A DNA stretch of 64,000 bases. It comes from Pterobdella sp. o SKG-2022 (taxonomy: Eukaryota; Annelida; Clitellata; Hirudinida; Piscicolidae). Position 1 is the stretch's first letter; every line of letters starts with the position of its first letter. The notes under the pieces are model-generated. The model was not told where the DNA came from. It saw only the letters and a program-made list of their open reading frames with translations, and did not search any database. Made by a program: the position numbers and the translations under genes. The stretch covers positions 8,649,700-8,713,699 of the forward strand of contig OZ038326.1 of the NCBI GenBank assembly GCA_964035795.1, read 5' to 3'. Shown here in pieces: positions 47,101 through 57,700 of this stretch.

Positions 47101-48155
47101 GAGAGTATTTTGAGAAGAGCAGAAAAACGGATGCTTTGAATGATGTTTGGTGTGCAGCTAGCTGATGGTGTAAGTACAAATAAGTTGATAATTAGATTGG
47201 GTTTGGTTAAAATGATTATTCGAGTGGTGAGGCAAGGAAGTTTAAAATGGCTGGGTCATGTTGTAAAAAAAGAGGATGATGATTGTGTTGAGCAGGTGTG
47301 AAGATTTGAGATTGAAGGTAGCAGAAGAGGAAGGCCAAGGTTAGCTTGGAAAAGTATTATGGAAAACCTACAACAGGGTGAAAGTGAGAGAAAGAGTTAG
47401 GTCATTGAAAGAAGTCAATGACCCCTTGGAAAAAAAAAATACTGACTATAGTAAAATGATAATGCCTGAAAAGATTTAGTTGTTCTTAGAAAAATCTTAT
47501 TTGTTAAGCCATTTTGCTCTAATCTCTTGAAAAGTGATGTTTGTTATGAGTTCTAACATTTATTTTTGAATAAAAAAACTTATTTTTGCACTAAAATTTT
47601 TTTGCATTTTGTTTTATTTGTATATATGCTTCTAAAAACTAGAAAAACTATTTCTCTTGGAATATGATTTTTTAAATACTCACTTGAAACACTAGTAAGT
47701 ATATTATAAATTTTCACTCACATTATCAATTAATGCGTAGAAATCACTTGGTAATGTGAGTAAGCTCAATTTTATAAAACTTTTAGATGTTTCTATGTTG
47801 AAAATATATTTCTTTCCGTTCTAACTGACAATAATTATGCATGAGCATAGCAGTTTAATAGTAGTTTTTTCCCTCGCAATAGCCTTTAAGTCTGATTTGT
47901 ACTTCAAACCTTAGTTTAATTGATGAAAATGTGAATTCTTAAAATCAACGTTCTGACTTAATTTTCTAAATACAAACCAGGATTATTATCCAGAGACAAC
48001 TTGAACTCGCCGTCGGAGAAACATTGGTTTGGATCAACATCAATCAACAGTTTACCTCTATAAGGCTTTTCTTGGGTATCACAAACCACAGCTTTTTCAC
48101 CATAAATACTTTTTAAAGCCAAAATTTCATCAAGTTGATCAGCTTCGTCAGTCAT
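33222..48155 (-). CDS. RNF14: RNF14-type RBR E3 ubiquitin ligase, complete, 10 exons
   Basis: RING-between-RING ligase that transfers ubiquitin through a catalytic cysteine; vertebrate RNF14 acts on RNA-protein crosslinks and stalled ribosomes. Exons: 48155-47978, 43317-43205, 41611-41436, 41177-41116, 41057-40909, 39372-39263, 37419-37301, 33902-33871, 33610-33473, 33413-33222 (stop TGA at 33224-33222). All junctions are GT/AG and in phase, giving 422 residues against 474 in human. An AATAAA on the minus strand lies about 32 bases after the stop. The order is RWD, RING1, IBR, Rcat. The gene is head to head with SIRT1. Exon calls rest on homology and phase; the 32-base exon is the least certain. 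Confidence 0.93.
33650..33745. repeat. Short tandem array at an RNF14 intron end
   Basis: About four to five copies of an 18-20 bp unit, plus-strand GTCAATGTGGTGGGGTGA with variants, lie directly upstream (in gene sense) of the acceptor of exon 9 (33610). The transcribed strand is C/A-rich and poor in G, like the large array in DOP1. Confidence 0.85.
33945..34105 (-). mobile_element. tRNA-derived SINE, 5'-truncated copy
   Basis: Read on the minus strand it contains the end of the tRNA-like head with a B box (GGGTTCAATCC), then GGGCCGACAATTAGCACCTG, CAGTGTGTTTTC, AAATTTGTAGCAAGCGCTTT, and the tail TTTATAAATACCGCATTACA with repeated TTACA. It matches the copy at 48777-48935 except for an extra segment of about 20 bp between two GCGCTTT motifs. 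Confidence 0.85.
34135..35765 (-). pseudogene. LINE with internal zinc-ribbon segment
   Basis: Minus-strand frames in order: polymerase entry GKTAGSSGIVSEILKAA and IDLEKAFDRVPREVIWWNMR; VGVHQGSVLSPLLFVFELEA; then, after the lost YADD zone, VNMGKTKLMVSGSN followed by a zinc-ribbon-like block (CGVCQAGVGRNAVQCGGYRQ, WVHKKC, CARC); then the C-terminal LCTSRMRWFGHVERMEGW and GRPKKTRNE. Frames are mostly long, so decay is moderate. Related fragments are at 39760-39960, 46500-47460, 49640-50430 and 58950-60870. Confidence 0.83.
35780..37160 (+). pseudogene. LINE fragment with nested C-terminal piece of another copy
   Basis: Frames encode an endonuclease-like VGITVRKQIVPLLTNLKKVD, then polymerase-like PFLFIICLDYTLS (broken), GLFLNASKTRAMHFNPSVQS, VDDFLYLGGYTNSSREINTR and LLYGCESWLMTNATVKKVDG. 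From about 36740 the sequence changes to a different C-terminal block (LARHACLTILLLK in reverse reading), similar to 57590-57950. It lies antisense in the RNF14 intron between exons 7 and 8. Confidence 0.7.
37525..39262. repeat. Large minisatellite filling an RNF14 intron
   Basis: More than 80 units, mainly ACCATGCAGCACCCAACC (18 bp) alternating with longer ACCATGCACCATGAAGCA plus CCCAACC units (25 bp). Longer blocks are themselves repeated: the segment beginning at about 37784 recurs at about 38350, an offset of about 566 bp, with very high identity. From about 39060 the array becomes irregular. It fills nearly all of the intron 37420-39262 and reaches the splice donor of exon 6. All frames are stop-poor on both strands; the apparent Trp/Gly/Cys- or His/Pro-rich proteins are artefacts. 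The transcribed strand is G-rich. Confidence 0.95.
39373..40908. other. RNF14 intron 5 with a LINE scrap
   Basis: The segment at about 39760-39960 matches parts of the minus-strand LINE at 34135-35765 (ACAAACCATG, AGCTT, ATTCAATA.AAG.TCGTTCC, and GTTGAATAGA.ACG.CC) in the same order, with the part between deleted. The rest is AT-rich and unassigned. Confidence 0.55.
41436..48155 (-). CDS. RNF14: RNF14 exons 1-3, RWD domain
   Basis: Exon 1 starts MTDEADQLDEILALKSIYGE, the classic RWD opening (acidic helix then L-x-S-I-Y). Exon 2 gives VSLTFTLPPEYPSKSAPTFF and ends LSQTQ; the PP-x-YP motif is the RWD hallmark. Exon 3 gives DDLSEQLRQLWVENGNSVVM and FLQNQSLTYLNI. The first intron is 4.66 kb and contains an I-like LINE, a Penelope fragment and a foldback element; the second is 1.6 kb and holds an L2-like fragment and a SINE head. 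The start codon at 48155-48153 has an A at -3. Confidence 0.92.
41880..42790 (+). pseudogene. L2-like LINE 3' half
   Basis: Plus-strand frames encode a degenerate VPQGSVLGPLLF-type region, then LFADDTYISFFLFL with the FADD catalytic motif preserved, LKLNLSKFNFIFLGPN, and further C-terminal sequence. It ends with GATGCGTAAGAGGCGCTATA plus TAAG at about 42752-42772. The same 3' end is nested at 23900-24230. It lies in the RNF14 intron between exons 2 and 3, in antisense. Confidence 0.75.
42805..42880 (+). mobile_element. tRNA-like SINE head
   Basis: The sequence CTCAGCTGTTAGAGCATTGG, ACTAATTATCTAA, then a B-box-like CTCCAGTCCCGC matches the head of the SINE at 48777-48935, including the anticodon-loop sequence CTAATTA. 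The body downstream is not clearly kept. It directly follows the 3' end of an L2-like LINE. Confidence 0.7.
44450..44820 (+). pseudogene. Penelope-like element, GIY-YIG endonuclease end
   Basis: A frame at 44455-44661 reads VHNVIYKKDCSCKETYVGET then KRNATIRWAEHKA, followed after a stop by APNDWRKRKILEAFFIKMLN. This matches the C-terminal GIY-YIG nuclease of Penelope-like retroelements (C-x-C...YVGET.R....R..EH). The reverse transcriptase part is absent. It is inserted into the I-like LINE together with the adjoining palindrome. Confidence 0.8.
45031..45220. mobile_element. Near-perfect foldback element with GCTTTTCGTAAG core
   Basis: The left arm, 45031 to about 45119, starts AAAAAACGATTTTATCAAAC and includes AATAATACGAAGCTTTTCGT and ACTCACATTATCAAGTA. 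The right arm is its reverse complement up to 45220. Arms are about 88 bp with very few mismatches; the centre is near 45125. It has no coding capacity. Related single or paired copies occur at 30105-30360, 44925-45000, 47695-47795, 49514-49617, 50701-51043 and 63660-63715. Confidence 0.9.
46500..47460 (+). pseudogene. LINE with zinc ribbon, polymerase to C-terminus
   Basis: Frames encode FSIVLDVLVEEERKDALYEL then FYADDLVLMAETIEELEAQF with the YADD motif intact, followed by VDVGKTS, then a zinc-ribbon-like CGVCGKRAKIKCVKCKTCKK with WVHVRCARV, and the C-terminal TYGSETWVV, RLGLVKMIIR, LKWLGHV and RRGRPRLAWKS. It is truncated at the 5' side and broken by stops. It follows directly on the I-like LINE. 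Confidence 0.8.
47695..47795. repeat. Small foldback-family copy
   Basis: TTTTCACTCACATTATCAAT and TTGGTAATGTGAGTAAGCTC form an imperfect inverted repeat, sharing the TCACATTATCAA part of the family core. It lies in RNF14 intron 1, about 180 bp before exon 1 ends. Confidence 0.55.
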
Positions 48156-48445
48156 TCTTATAACATTTATGAAGATTAAACTTTTACATGAATCTCCGTC
48201 CGAACCTTGAAATGTTTATTGAGCAACCTTTTTAAAAGTGAATTTTAAAAGTCTTTGAAACAAAAAAACTTCAATTTTTTCTTAAATTAAAAATTTTTCA
48301 AGTTTTTTCAAATTATTTAGTTTTTAAAAAGATTTATTTTTTAATAAATTTTTTGCAATTTGCATTAATTTTAAAACTGAAGCTATTCTTTTAGTTAAAT
48401 ATTTTTGAAAGTTTATTATGCGCATTAGAATACTCTATATTCAAA
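48156..48445. promoter_or_regulatory. Candidate bidirectional promoter, RNF14/SIRT1
   Basis: Only 290 bp separate the RNF14 start codon (minus strand) and the SIRT1 start codon (plus strand). Both promoters and 5' untranslated regions must fit in this interval unless upstream non-coding exons exist. The interval is very AT-rich. I see no convincing TATA box or CpG cluster; TCTATATTC at 48434-48442 is too close to the SIRT1 start to count. The call rests on arrangement alone. Confidence 0.6.
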
Positions 48446-48737
48446 ATGGCGGCAGATGAGTTGAGCTCATTTGAAACGGCTGAAAATTCATCGAAGGCAT
48501 TTGTTAAACGTACTTCTGAAATTGAAGTTCATTCATCTCCGGTTAAGAAAGCCAAAGTTGAAGATAAATTTTCTGAAAAATTTTTCTTATCTCAAGTTTC
48601 CACCCATCCAACCAACGGTAGATTTTACTACTAATAATAATTTTCGTTATTTTTCAACGTTTCTGTTGAACAGAGGAAGAAACTAACCACGAATCAAGAA
48701 TCAGTGAGTGTGACATGGACCGATCTTGCGCCATCGG
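48446..48737 (+). CDS. SIRT1: SIRT1 exons 1-2, N-terminal region
   Basis: Exon 1 starts MAADELSSFETAENSSKAFV in a good start context (AAAATGG) and includes a basic, nuclear-signal-like SSPVKKAKVE. Exon 2 adds EEETNHESRISECDMDRSCA, an acidic stretch placed like the ESDEEDRAS region of vertebrate SIRT1. The N-terminus is about 80 residues before the allosteric domain, much shorter than in human. The intron between them is 57 bp. Confidence 0.88.
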
Positions 48738-51700
48738 TAAGACATTTATTATAGACATCATCTTGAATTACTGTCGGCCCCTATAGCTCAATGGTTGAGC
48801 ATTAGACTAATTATCTAAAGTTACGGTGTTCAATCCCGCGTAGGCCGACAATTAACACCTGTTACACAGTGTGTTTTCGCTACATTAAATTTGTAGCAAG
48901 CGCTTTATAAATACCGCATTACATTACATTACTCTGTGGAATTATATTTTGTAGCAAATTCTTTGTGGATTGAGAAAAAGTTGAAGTCAGGTTTTAATCC
49001 TCGTTTGATTCTCAAGTCTCTTTTTAATACTGACAACTTACCTGAAGATATTGATGACTCAACTCTTTGGCATCTCATTGCTTCAATTTTGACTGAACCT
49101 CCCAAACGAAAAAGACTCGAGAATGTGAAAACATTTGAAGATGTTGTCAAGCTCATAAAAGCAAGCAAGAAAATCATTGTGTTAACAGGCGCCGGAGTGA
49201 GTTATTTCAGATAGTTTAACATGTAACATATTTGCTTGCAACACTAGGTGTCAGTGTCATGTGGCATTCCTGACTTCAGGTCTCGGGATGGCATTTATGC
49301 TCGTATCCATGTTGACTACCCAGACCTGCCTGACCCACAAGTGCTAAATTTTCATAATCAATCTTTGATAGTTTAAAAGTTTTATTTTGTCTCACATAAG
49401 AGACATAAACACAAATGTTTTCATAACTAAACTTACATTATCAAGTGTTTAAAAACATTAATCAGATATAGTAATGATTTTACACTACCCACAATCAAAC
49501 AAGTATATTTAGAAACACAAATAAATTTTATTGAGATACAAAGCTTTCAAAATTTATACTCGAAAATGTTACTTAGTTAATGAAAAGCTTTGTATCTCAA
49601 CAATATTTATTTGTGTTCTAGATATATAGTAAAAATTAGTATGTGTTATAAGACATCAAAGGTTCAAATTGAATGATCATTCATCATCACCATTGTTCTT
49701 TTACATCATTTGTTCCTTCTCAAAAGGGGTTTGATGACATTTTTAGTTTCTATCAATCTCTTTTGAAAGCCTGACTCTTCTAACTCCAGTATATTTAAAT
49801 CTTCTCTCACGCATTTCTTCCAGGTCTTCTTTGACCTACCAAATGGTTTACATCCCTCGAGGTTCATAGTTTACACCTTCAGTGTCAAACTGTCTTGGCT
49901 TTTTCAATATATGGCTTAACCACCTCAGTCTTTGACTTCTTAGTCTGGTCTCCAGCCATGGTATACCACATATTTCCACCGAAAGATGACCTCTTCCCGC
50001 TATACTTCATGCCAACCAATCTTTTCAGCATTTTATTTTTATTCCTCACCAGCGTCTCAACCAACTTCTGTGTTGAAGCCCATGTCTCACTCCCATATAA
50101 TAAAACAGGTCTGATGCATGCATCATTCTGTAGCAGACCTGAGATATTCCTCAAACTTAACCATGTCACACCAATCCTTCCTTTCATTGTTTTCTCAACC
50201 TCATTGTTGCAATCAAAACAATTTCCTAGATAATTGAAAAACTTTTGACTTTTTCTATCTCCTCATTGTCTTTGATTTCAAAGCTGCTTTTAGAGTCATT
50301 AGTGTTATAAGATTTATTAGGGCTACATTCAGGACATATGAAGTTTTTATTGAGTGTAATATTTTTCAAACCATAACACTTCCTATGACACCATTTTTTA
50401 CATTTAAATGTGGACCCAGTCAATAGAGCTGAGTGGATGAAGCCGACTGCTGTATACCCCTGCTACTGGGATGCCTACAGCAGTATAATCTAATATGGAT
50501 AATAATACTGAATTACTATTATATTAAAATTCATTACATTATCATTAGAGATATGTAAAATAGAACTGAGTCATATTAAAATAACTGATATGATTATAGG
50601 AAATTTTTATGTTCAGTTCTTCATTATAATTTTGTGTTTCTGTTTTTTAACTTTGTCATTGGCTAATTGTGACGTAAAATAGCCGGAAATTTATATAATG
50701 GAAACAAACACTAGGTTTATTGAGAAACTTAATGCACAAAGCTTTTCGTAAGAGTACCTCACATTATCTAGTCCAAAAATTGGATGGAAGTTAGGATATT
50801 TATAGAGGAATAAGTGAAACTATTGCCTAATTACTGCAGATAAATCATTGACATGAAAGATTATAGATAATTATAAGACGAACTTAATGGTTAAATCTAC
50901 AATAATGATCAAGAAAGTAAATGAAAATAAAATTGCTATGAATTACTGATGAAAATGAAGATCTTTTCACACTATATAATGTGAGATACTCTTACGAAAA
51001 GCTTCGTGTATTAAGTTTCTCAATAAACCTTAGTTTGTTTCTATAACATTGGCTAATTGTTGCCCACCTTTTCATTACATGATCAAATTTTCGCAAAGAA
51101 GTTTTTGGTGCCCTTATAACAGTTTATGAGAAATTTCATTTTAAGCTATAAAAATTTCATATCTTTTTAGTAAAGTATAAATCAATTATGCCTGTCTTAG
51201 AGACAAAAATTTTAAATATGCATGAGATGTGGACCCATGGGGGTCAGGGTGCACTTGTGCTCAACAAAGTCTCTGATTGTTTGCAGGCTATGTTTGACAT
51301 AAGTTACTTCAGAAAAAACCCTAGACCTTTCTTCAAATTTGCCAAGGTATTTTATTGTTATATCAAAATTGCAACTAGTTCAAATTGAAAATTTTCAAAT
51401 GTATCACTACAATTGAGCAGGAGATCTACCCAGGACTCTTCCAGCCCTCAAAGGCACACCACTTCATAGGTACTACATAAGTTTCCATTTTGCTTTCCAC
51501 TGTCTGCGCATATTTTTTTAAAGGCTTCTTGGTCACTGCTTTCAAGACAGACCACCACATGCCATGGCCCTGAAAGGAACAGGCCTACACATAGTCAGGG
51601 AATATTTCCGCAAGGGAGTCAAATCTGTTTTAGTCTTCCCACCTCCTCCACAACTATAAGAAACAGACCTCAACCAAGCAATTTTTATGGCCTGATCTTA

Positions 51701-54700
51701 TCAAAATCCCCCAAATCAAATCTCCATCCAATGCAATCACACCACCCCACACTCAACCCATCTCAAGCGCTTACACATCAAACTCAAAACCTACTCATTC
51801 TCATTCAAACGTCATTCTCATCAGACCCTCAACATCAAAAACATCTTATTACTCCCAACCCAGTTCCAATAATTCCCCCTTCCACCTACACCACCAAACA
51901 AAAAAACTTCCAAAACCAACCAAATCCCAGACATGATCAAACCCGAAAAACACTTCTTACCTTCCACAGCCTCCAGAAATAACTGAAATTCTACAACTCA
52001 ACCACCTCACAAACCTCCCCAATTCAATAGTCTCAGATGACCTTAATGCCCACTTACAACCAAGGCACTTTCCCTAAACGGATCACAGAAGCCAACTCAT
52101 AACATCATTACTAATAAACTCCAACCATGTAATTCTCAACCAAAATACCTCCACCTGACTACCATTCAAACCAACCAACCTTTCCCATTATCACAAAAGC
52201 AGACATTTCAATAGCAGCCAACCTCATCTGGGAAACACTCAAAGCCCTCAACTCTGACCAACTCTCCATCCTCATCACTTGCAAAAAAAATTACAAACTC
52301 CAATTAACAAAGCCTCCCAGAACCATAACCAACTACAAAAATAGCCAACTGGCCCCAATTCCCACAAGACAGAAGACTCACTCTAAAACACCCACTTACA
52401 CAAAGACCCCCACACAGCAAACCACATCATAAAAAACGCAATATTTAAATCAGGTTGCAACAAAATCACTAAGGACATAATAAAACCCACCCACACTTCA
52501 CTTCCCGAAAACCTCACCACACTAATCACCAATCAAAACAACACCTGCTGAACCACATTCTATGGAAAACAATAAAAGCACTCAACTCGAAAAGGACAAC
52601 AACACAACCATCACACACCAATAAAACAACCCACACTGACACAAAAAGCCAACACTATAAACAAATTCTTTAACTCAGCTTAAACACACTTCTCCAACCT
52701 TACATACAGAATAATCAATAAACACACCAACTCACTCACACCCACCCCAAAACAATCACCGCAGCAGAAATAAAACTAGCTGTTCAAAGCTCAAAATATA
52801 AAAACTCCAAAGAATTTAAAAATATAAACATCAGACACCTCAAACACTTAGAACCGGTAGCCATGAAATACCTCACCAATCTTTTCAACATTTCAATCAG
52901 CTTTCGACCACAGACCATTTTGAGAATCCATCATCCTTTTTTCCACTGCTCACCAAAAGTCACAAAAAACTCGGAGCTACAAGTTTTTTTCCATACTTGT
53001 GTCGGAAGAGACCTATGAAGTTGGGGTTCAACACCACAATCAGCACAATCCCCTAAATATGGAATTCGACCCAATAAAGACCTTTCACTCCAATAGAACT
53101 ACTCGAGTCATTACAAAAACATTAGAAAAAACCATCCTACCTAACAGCACCAAAACCCACCGAAATAGACCTCTCTACTTTACCACAGTACTACACCAAA
53201 TAAACAACACCATAATCACTGGCTTCAATCCCCTCAAAGAACAATTCTCACCGCACTCGACATGATGAAAGCATTCAACACAGTCAACATTCACCAACTC
53301 ATCCACAAAATTCAAAACACCCAAATACCCACACAAAAAAATATGTTGATCATTTGATCACCTCTATCTGGGGTTTTGGTTGCGCAATTGATTGGTTCCA
53401 CAGGGCACTACTCAATGTGGACTACTAATTGTTGGCCAACGCAGAATCAAACCCAATATTTTCAAATAATTAGTCTAATGCTCAACCACTGAGCTATAAG
53501 AGCCGACAAACACCCACAACCATAACAAAAATCTCAGCCAACTACCTAAAAGGCCACCAAAAATATACCACATACAACAACCAAACATCTAAACACACAA
53601 ACATTAAAGCAGGAATTCCCCAGAAATGCGTCTTATCACCCACATTATTCAACACATACATGTCAGACATTCCCATCCCCTAAAACAACCAAATCAACCT
53701 CATCACCTATGCAGACGACATCATCATAACCTCATCACCACAACACCAACACAGTCATCCAAAACCTTTTCCTATATCTAAACAAAAAGCACAAATGGCC
53801 ACACAACAACAACGTCTTAATCAACCCAACTACACTCACCACCCCAGACACCTGAACTTGCCAATATTGACATATCACCTTGGAATATTGTGGCAAACTA
53901 CACATCTTGTGTGCGTTCTGCCTTGTTACATGACAGTGAAAACTGGGCCTCAACAGTTGCTGTTTAGCAAAGGCTACATCACAACGATAGGTCCATGATC
54001 CGCTGGGTATGTGGCCTTGAACCAAAGGACAAAAGTCCATCATCAGCATTTATTAGAAAATTTGAAATCCTTGACATAGGAATGCTACTACAAAGCCGTC
54101 GTTTTCGTTGGCATAGTCACGTGGGACGTTCGTCCATGTAAATCGAAAACTTGTTTGCACTTTCTCTGCCTTGAGGTCGTCTTGGTGGTAGAGCAGCATG
54201 AGGCTGTTAAAAGGATATAGAATCCTGTTGCCTAAAAGGTGTGGACTCACTCAACAGAGCTGAGTATTGACCCACCACCGTCTTCTGGGATTCCTGCAGC
54301 ATCATATTTCAATATGAACTTTTTATTTTTTTAGGCAAAGATTTCACTAGGCTTCAAATTGAAGATTTCATATTTGTCTTTTTTCATTTATAATAAAGCT
54401 AGGAAAGAATGCTACAACTGCAAATATATTTTATACTGTTCAGTGGTTGTTTCCAGACATGTTTTTTTCTTCAAATACATTATTTATTGTTGAACTAAAA
54501 ATTGAAAAACTCACACAAGCTCACTTTTTCACTCAATTATAAATTTTTAATTTTTGCTGCATATATAATAATTGGTATTAAGAGTTCTCAATGTTGCTAA
54601 CATCACAGGAGCTTTGGAAGCATCAAATCGTCTTCTTCGCAACTACACTCAAAACATTGACACCCTCGAGCCCTTGGCCCACATTTCTAGACTCATCCAG

Positions 54701-57700
54701 TGCCATGGTGGGTGTCATGAAATTGTTGTTGCTGGTATGATGGGTGTCATTAAGTTGTTGTTGGCATTTGAATAGTCTACATGCTCACAGGCTCCTTTTC
54801 AACTGCCACCTGTATGAGATGCAAGCGCAAGGTGGATGCAGAATTCATTCGACATGACGTCAATAAGCAAGTGATCCCTCTGTGTCCTGTGTGTCCTAGA
54901 GGTTCTGATGACGACGTCAATTGTGGCAATGTAGATGTTTCAACAGAAAGGTGTGATGTGGAAGCATGCGAACAGTTTGCGGGTGCACCATCCACCACCA
55001 CTACGTCCAATGAGGCTTCAACGCTTGAGCAGAAGAAAGAAAATAATGAAAAAAACAATGATTTGGCAGACAAACCCATTTTAAAGCCAGACATTGTTTT
55101 TTTTGGCGAGAGTCTTTCTGATGAGTTTCACCAAACCTTCGAAGGAGACAAGCAACAGTGTGACCTTCTCATCGTCATGGGAACACATCTCAAGGTCAAA
55201 CCTGTGGCTATCATACCAGGTAGGCTAGTTTGATACTGATAATGGTAGATGCCAGCTCCATTTCAGGTTTTGTTTCGAGTGGCTTCACACCACTTACAAA
55301 TATTTGCAGTTTTTCTTTTAGACCAACTTCAGTAATTTTTGATACTATTTTGCTCTTCCCTTCAGGATACCCTTTCTTTCGAAAGCATTAGTTTTGAAAC
55401 CAATTGCTTTTTCCAAAGCATTCTTTTCATTCCTTTTCATTGCATCACCAAACCATTTTTTACCGCTAATTTCAGCCAATGCCTCTTTAAACCTATTATA
55501 TCCTATGAATAAAATATCTATTTACTTGGCATTAGCATATATACAAATTAGTGCTTGTATTCGCATACTGCTTTTCTGTTTTGATCTGAATATCAGTAAA
55601 CTAGAATAACAGGTAGACGAATATTTTGTTGTTGTTGTCATTTGGCTTGGTAGATAATTCTATTTGGCAAACTGACTAAGTTTGAGAACGGCGAAATTTA
55701 ATTTTGATAATTTCGGACTTTAAGTCTTAATACTTTTAAACAAATGAAATCATCAATTAAAATATGATGGTTTCAATTATGAAGTTTCACGTGCAATTGC
55801 AGCATGGAAAACTGCCAAAATAAAATCAGAAATACCAACCAGCTTTTGAGTGGATCTCTAAATGTTCGAGGATTATGCAGTCAATCCAAAAGAGTGCCTA
55901 GACAAAGTATTCACCGAATACAACGTAGATATACTTTGTCTACAGGAAACGAAAGTTTCAAAGGACCAAAAAATACAATTGAAAAACTGCAATTTACACC
56001 TTTTCTGGTCAAAATCAAACAATTAAGGCCTAGTTTTTGTAGTGAACAAAAATTGGAAAGACCTCTGTATAAAAAACGTATAGGGCAGACACGCAATTCT
56101 CAAAGGCTCAATTAAAGGCTGCAGTATAAAAGTTTTGAATTGCAATGCACCATCTCAAGTTCTATGCAACAAAAATAAAGAAACCTGTGACGAGCTCCTA
56201 CAACAACTCAAGAAATACATCAAAACAAAAAAATAATCAAATAATACTAAGAAGATTTCAATGTAAATTAAGCAGAAGTTTCTAAAAATCAAACCACAAG
56301 AGAAATTTTGCAAGAGGGTGAAAAAAATGGAAATATTTTAAATAAATTTCTTAGTTTAAATAATCTTATTACCAACACCATCTTCAAATATCCTGCCAGA
56401 CATCTAACAACCTGGAAAAGAAATCTTCATGGCACAACTGTCTACAACACAATAGATTATCTTATCACTTCCCAAAAAATAAGAAAATTCAAGGAGCTTA
56501 CAAAATCTCACCAGTTATGAAAAAAACCTTCACATAATTCAAAACTTGACTTTTATAAACAAATATCTAACTTTATCGGAATTATCAAAACAAATCATTT
56601 CAATAATAATCTAAATAATTTTAAAAAATTATCTATCAATCAGCTTTGAAAAACAAGCTCATAAGGCAATAAATAGTGATGACACAGAAATCATGAAGCT
56701 AAAAACAAAATTAATCAAACCTTTTTATAGTCAAAGAAGAAAAATTTATAGAAAATGAAAATAGCAGTTACAACACAAGAATGTACAAAGCCATAAAACA
56801 ACTCAAAATTGACAATATGCACACGAAAACTCTACCACCCTACACACAACAAGATCTAACCAAATTTTATCAAAGAAAATTCACCAACAAATCAATTAAA
56901 ACTGAAGCTTCATTGGAAAACCCATCAACAACCTCAATTAAAGTCAATATTACAAAGAAGTCATGGATGCTATCAACAAACTCAAGATAACAAGTCATCA
57001 GGTTATGATAACTTTTTAGCAAAAATCAATAAGATTTCAAGAAAAATTATTATCACAAGGAGTAGATATGTCAAGCGCATTCGATACATTAAACAGAGAG
57101 AAGTTGATGGGAATAGTAAAAGGTATTCTCAATCCTCGAGATACAAAGCTCATTGATTTTCTTCTTACTAAAACTGAATTAAAAGTGAGAGCATGAAATT
57201 GTGAAATGCCAAATTTTTCCACTAACATAGGCATACCTTAAGGCGATGGTTTAAGTCCTGTCATGTTTACGTTGTATCTGGAAACAGTTCTCAAAGAGGT
57301 CAGAAATAAAAGCAGTGGGTGACATTTCCTACGCATATGAAGTGGATTTTTTGAGCAAAGAAGGCATAAATCTCACAGAAGTTGAAAAAATGGAATCTGT
57401 ACATGAACAATGACAAAACAGAAGTCCCAACAATTGTTGCAAAAAAACAAGAGTTGCAAAAAGTTAGGCATGTTACTTAACACGAGAAAAGGATGGAAGT
57501 GGAGGAAAGCAATTTCGATTTCAACAATGGCAAAACTAAATAAGATGGAGCTTCAAGGTTTCAAAAAAAAAAGAAGATTAGGGTATACAGTGCTTAAGTG
57601 CAAAGCATTATGCTCTTCGGATGCAGCACTTGGGAAATGGACAAAGGAATGGAGCATTCAATAGATTCCTTCAACAAAAGAATGATCCGACAAGCGTGCA

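Noticed and set aside
48777..48852. Possible functional tRNA gene with anticodon AAT
   Set aside because: The cloverleaf is followed by a constant SINE body and tail found in other copies, and it lies inside a SIRT1 intron.
48897..48954. SINE exonisation at the start of SIRT1 exon 3 (open frame continuing upstream of 48955)
   Set aside because: An acceptor inside the SINE gives the wrong phase for exon 2, whereas the acceptor at 48953-48954 gives the exact phase and a normal sequence.
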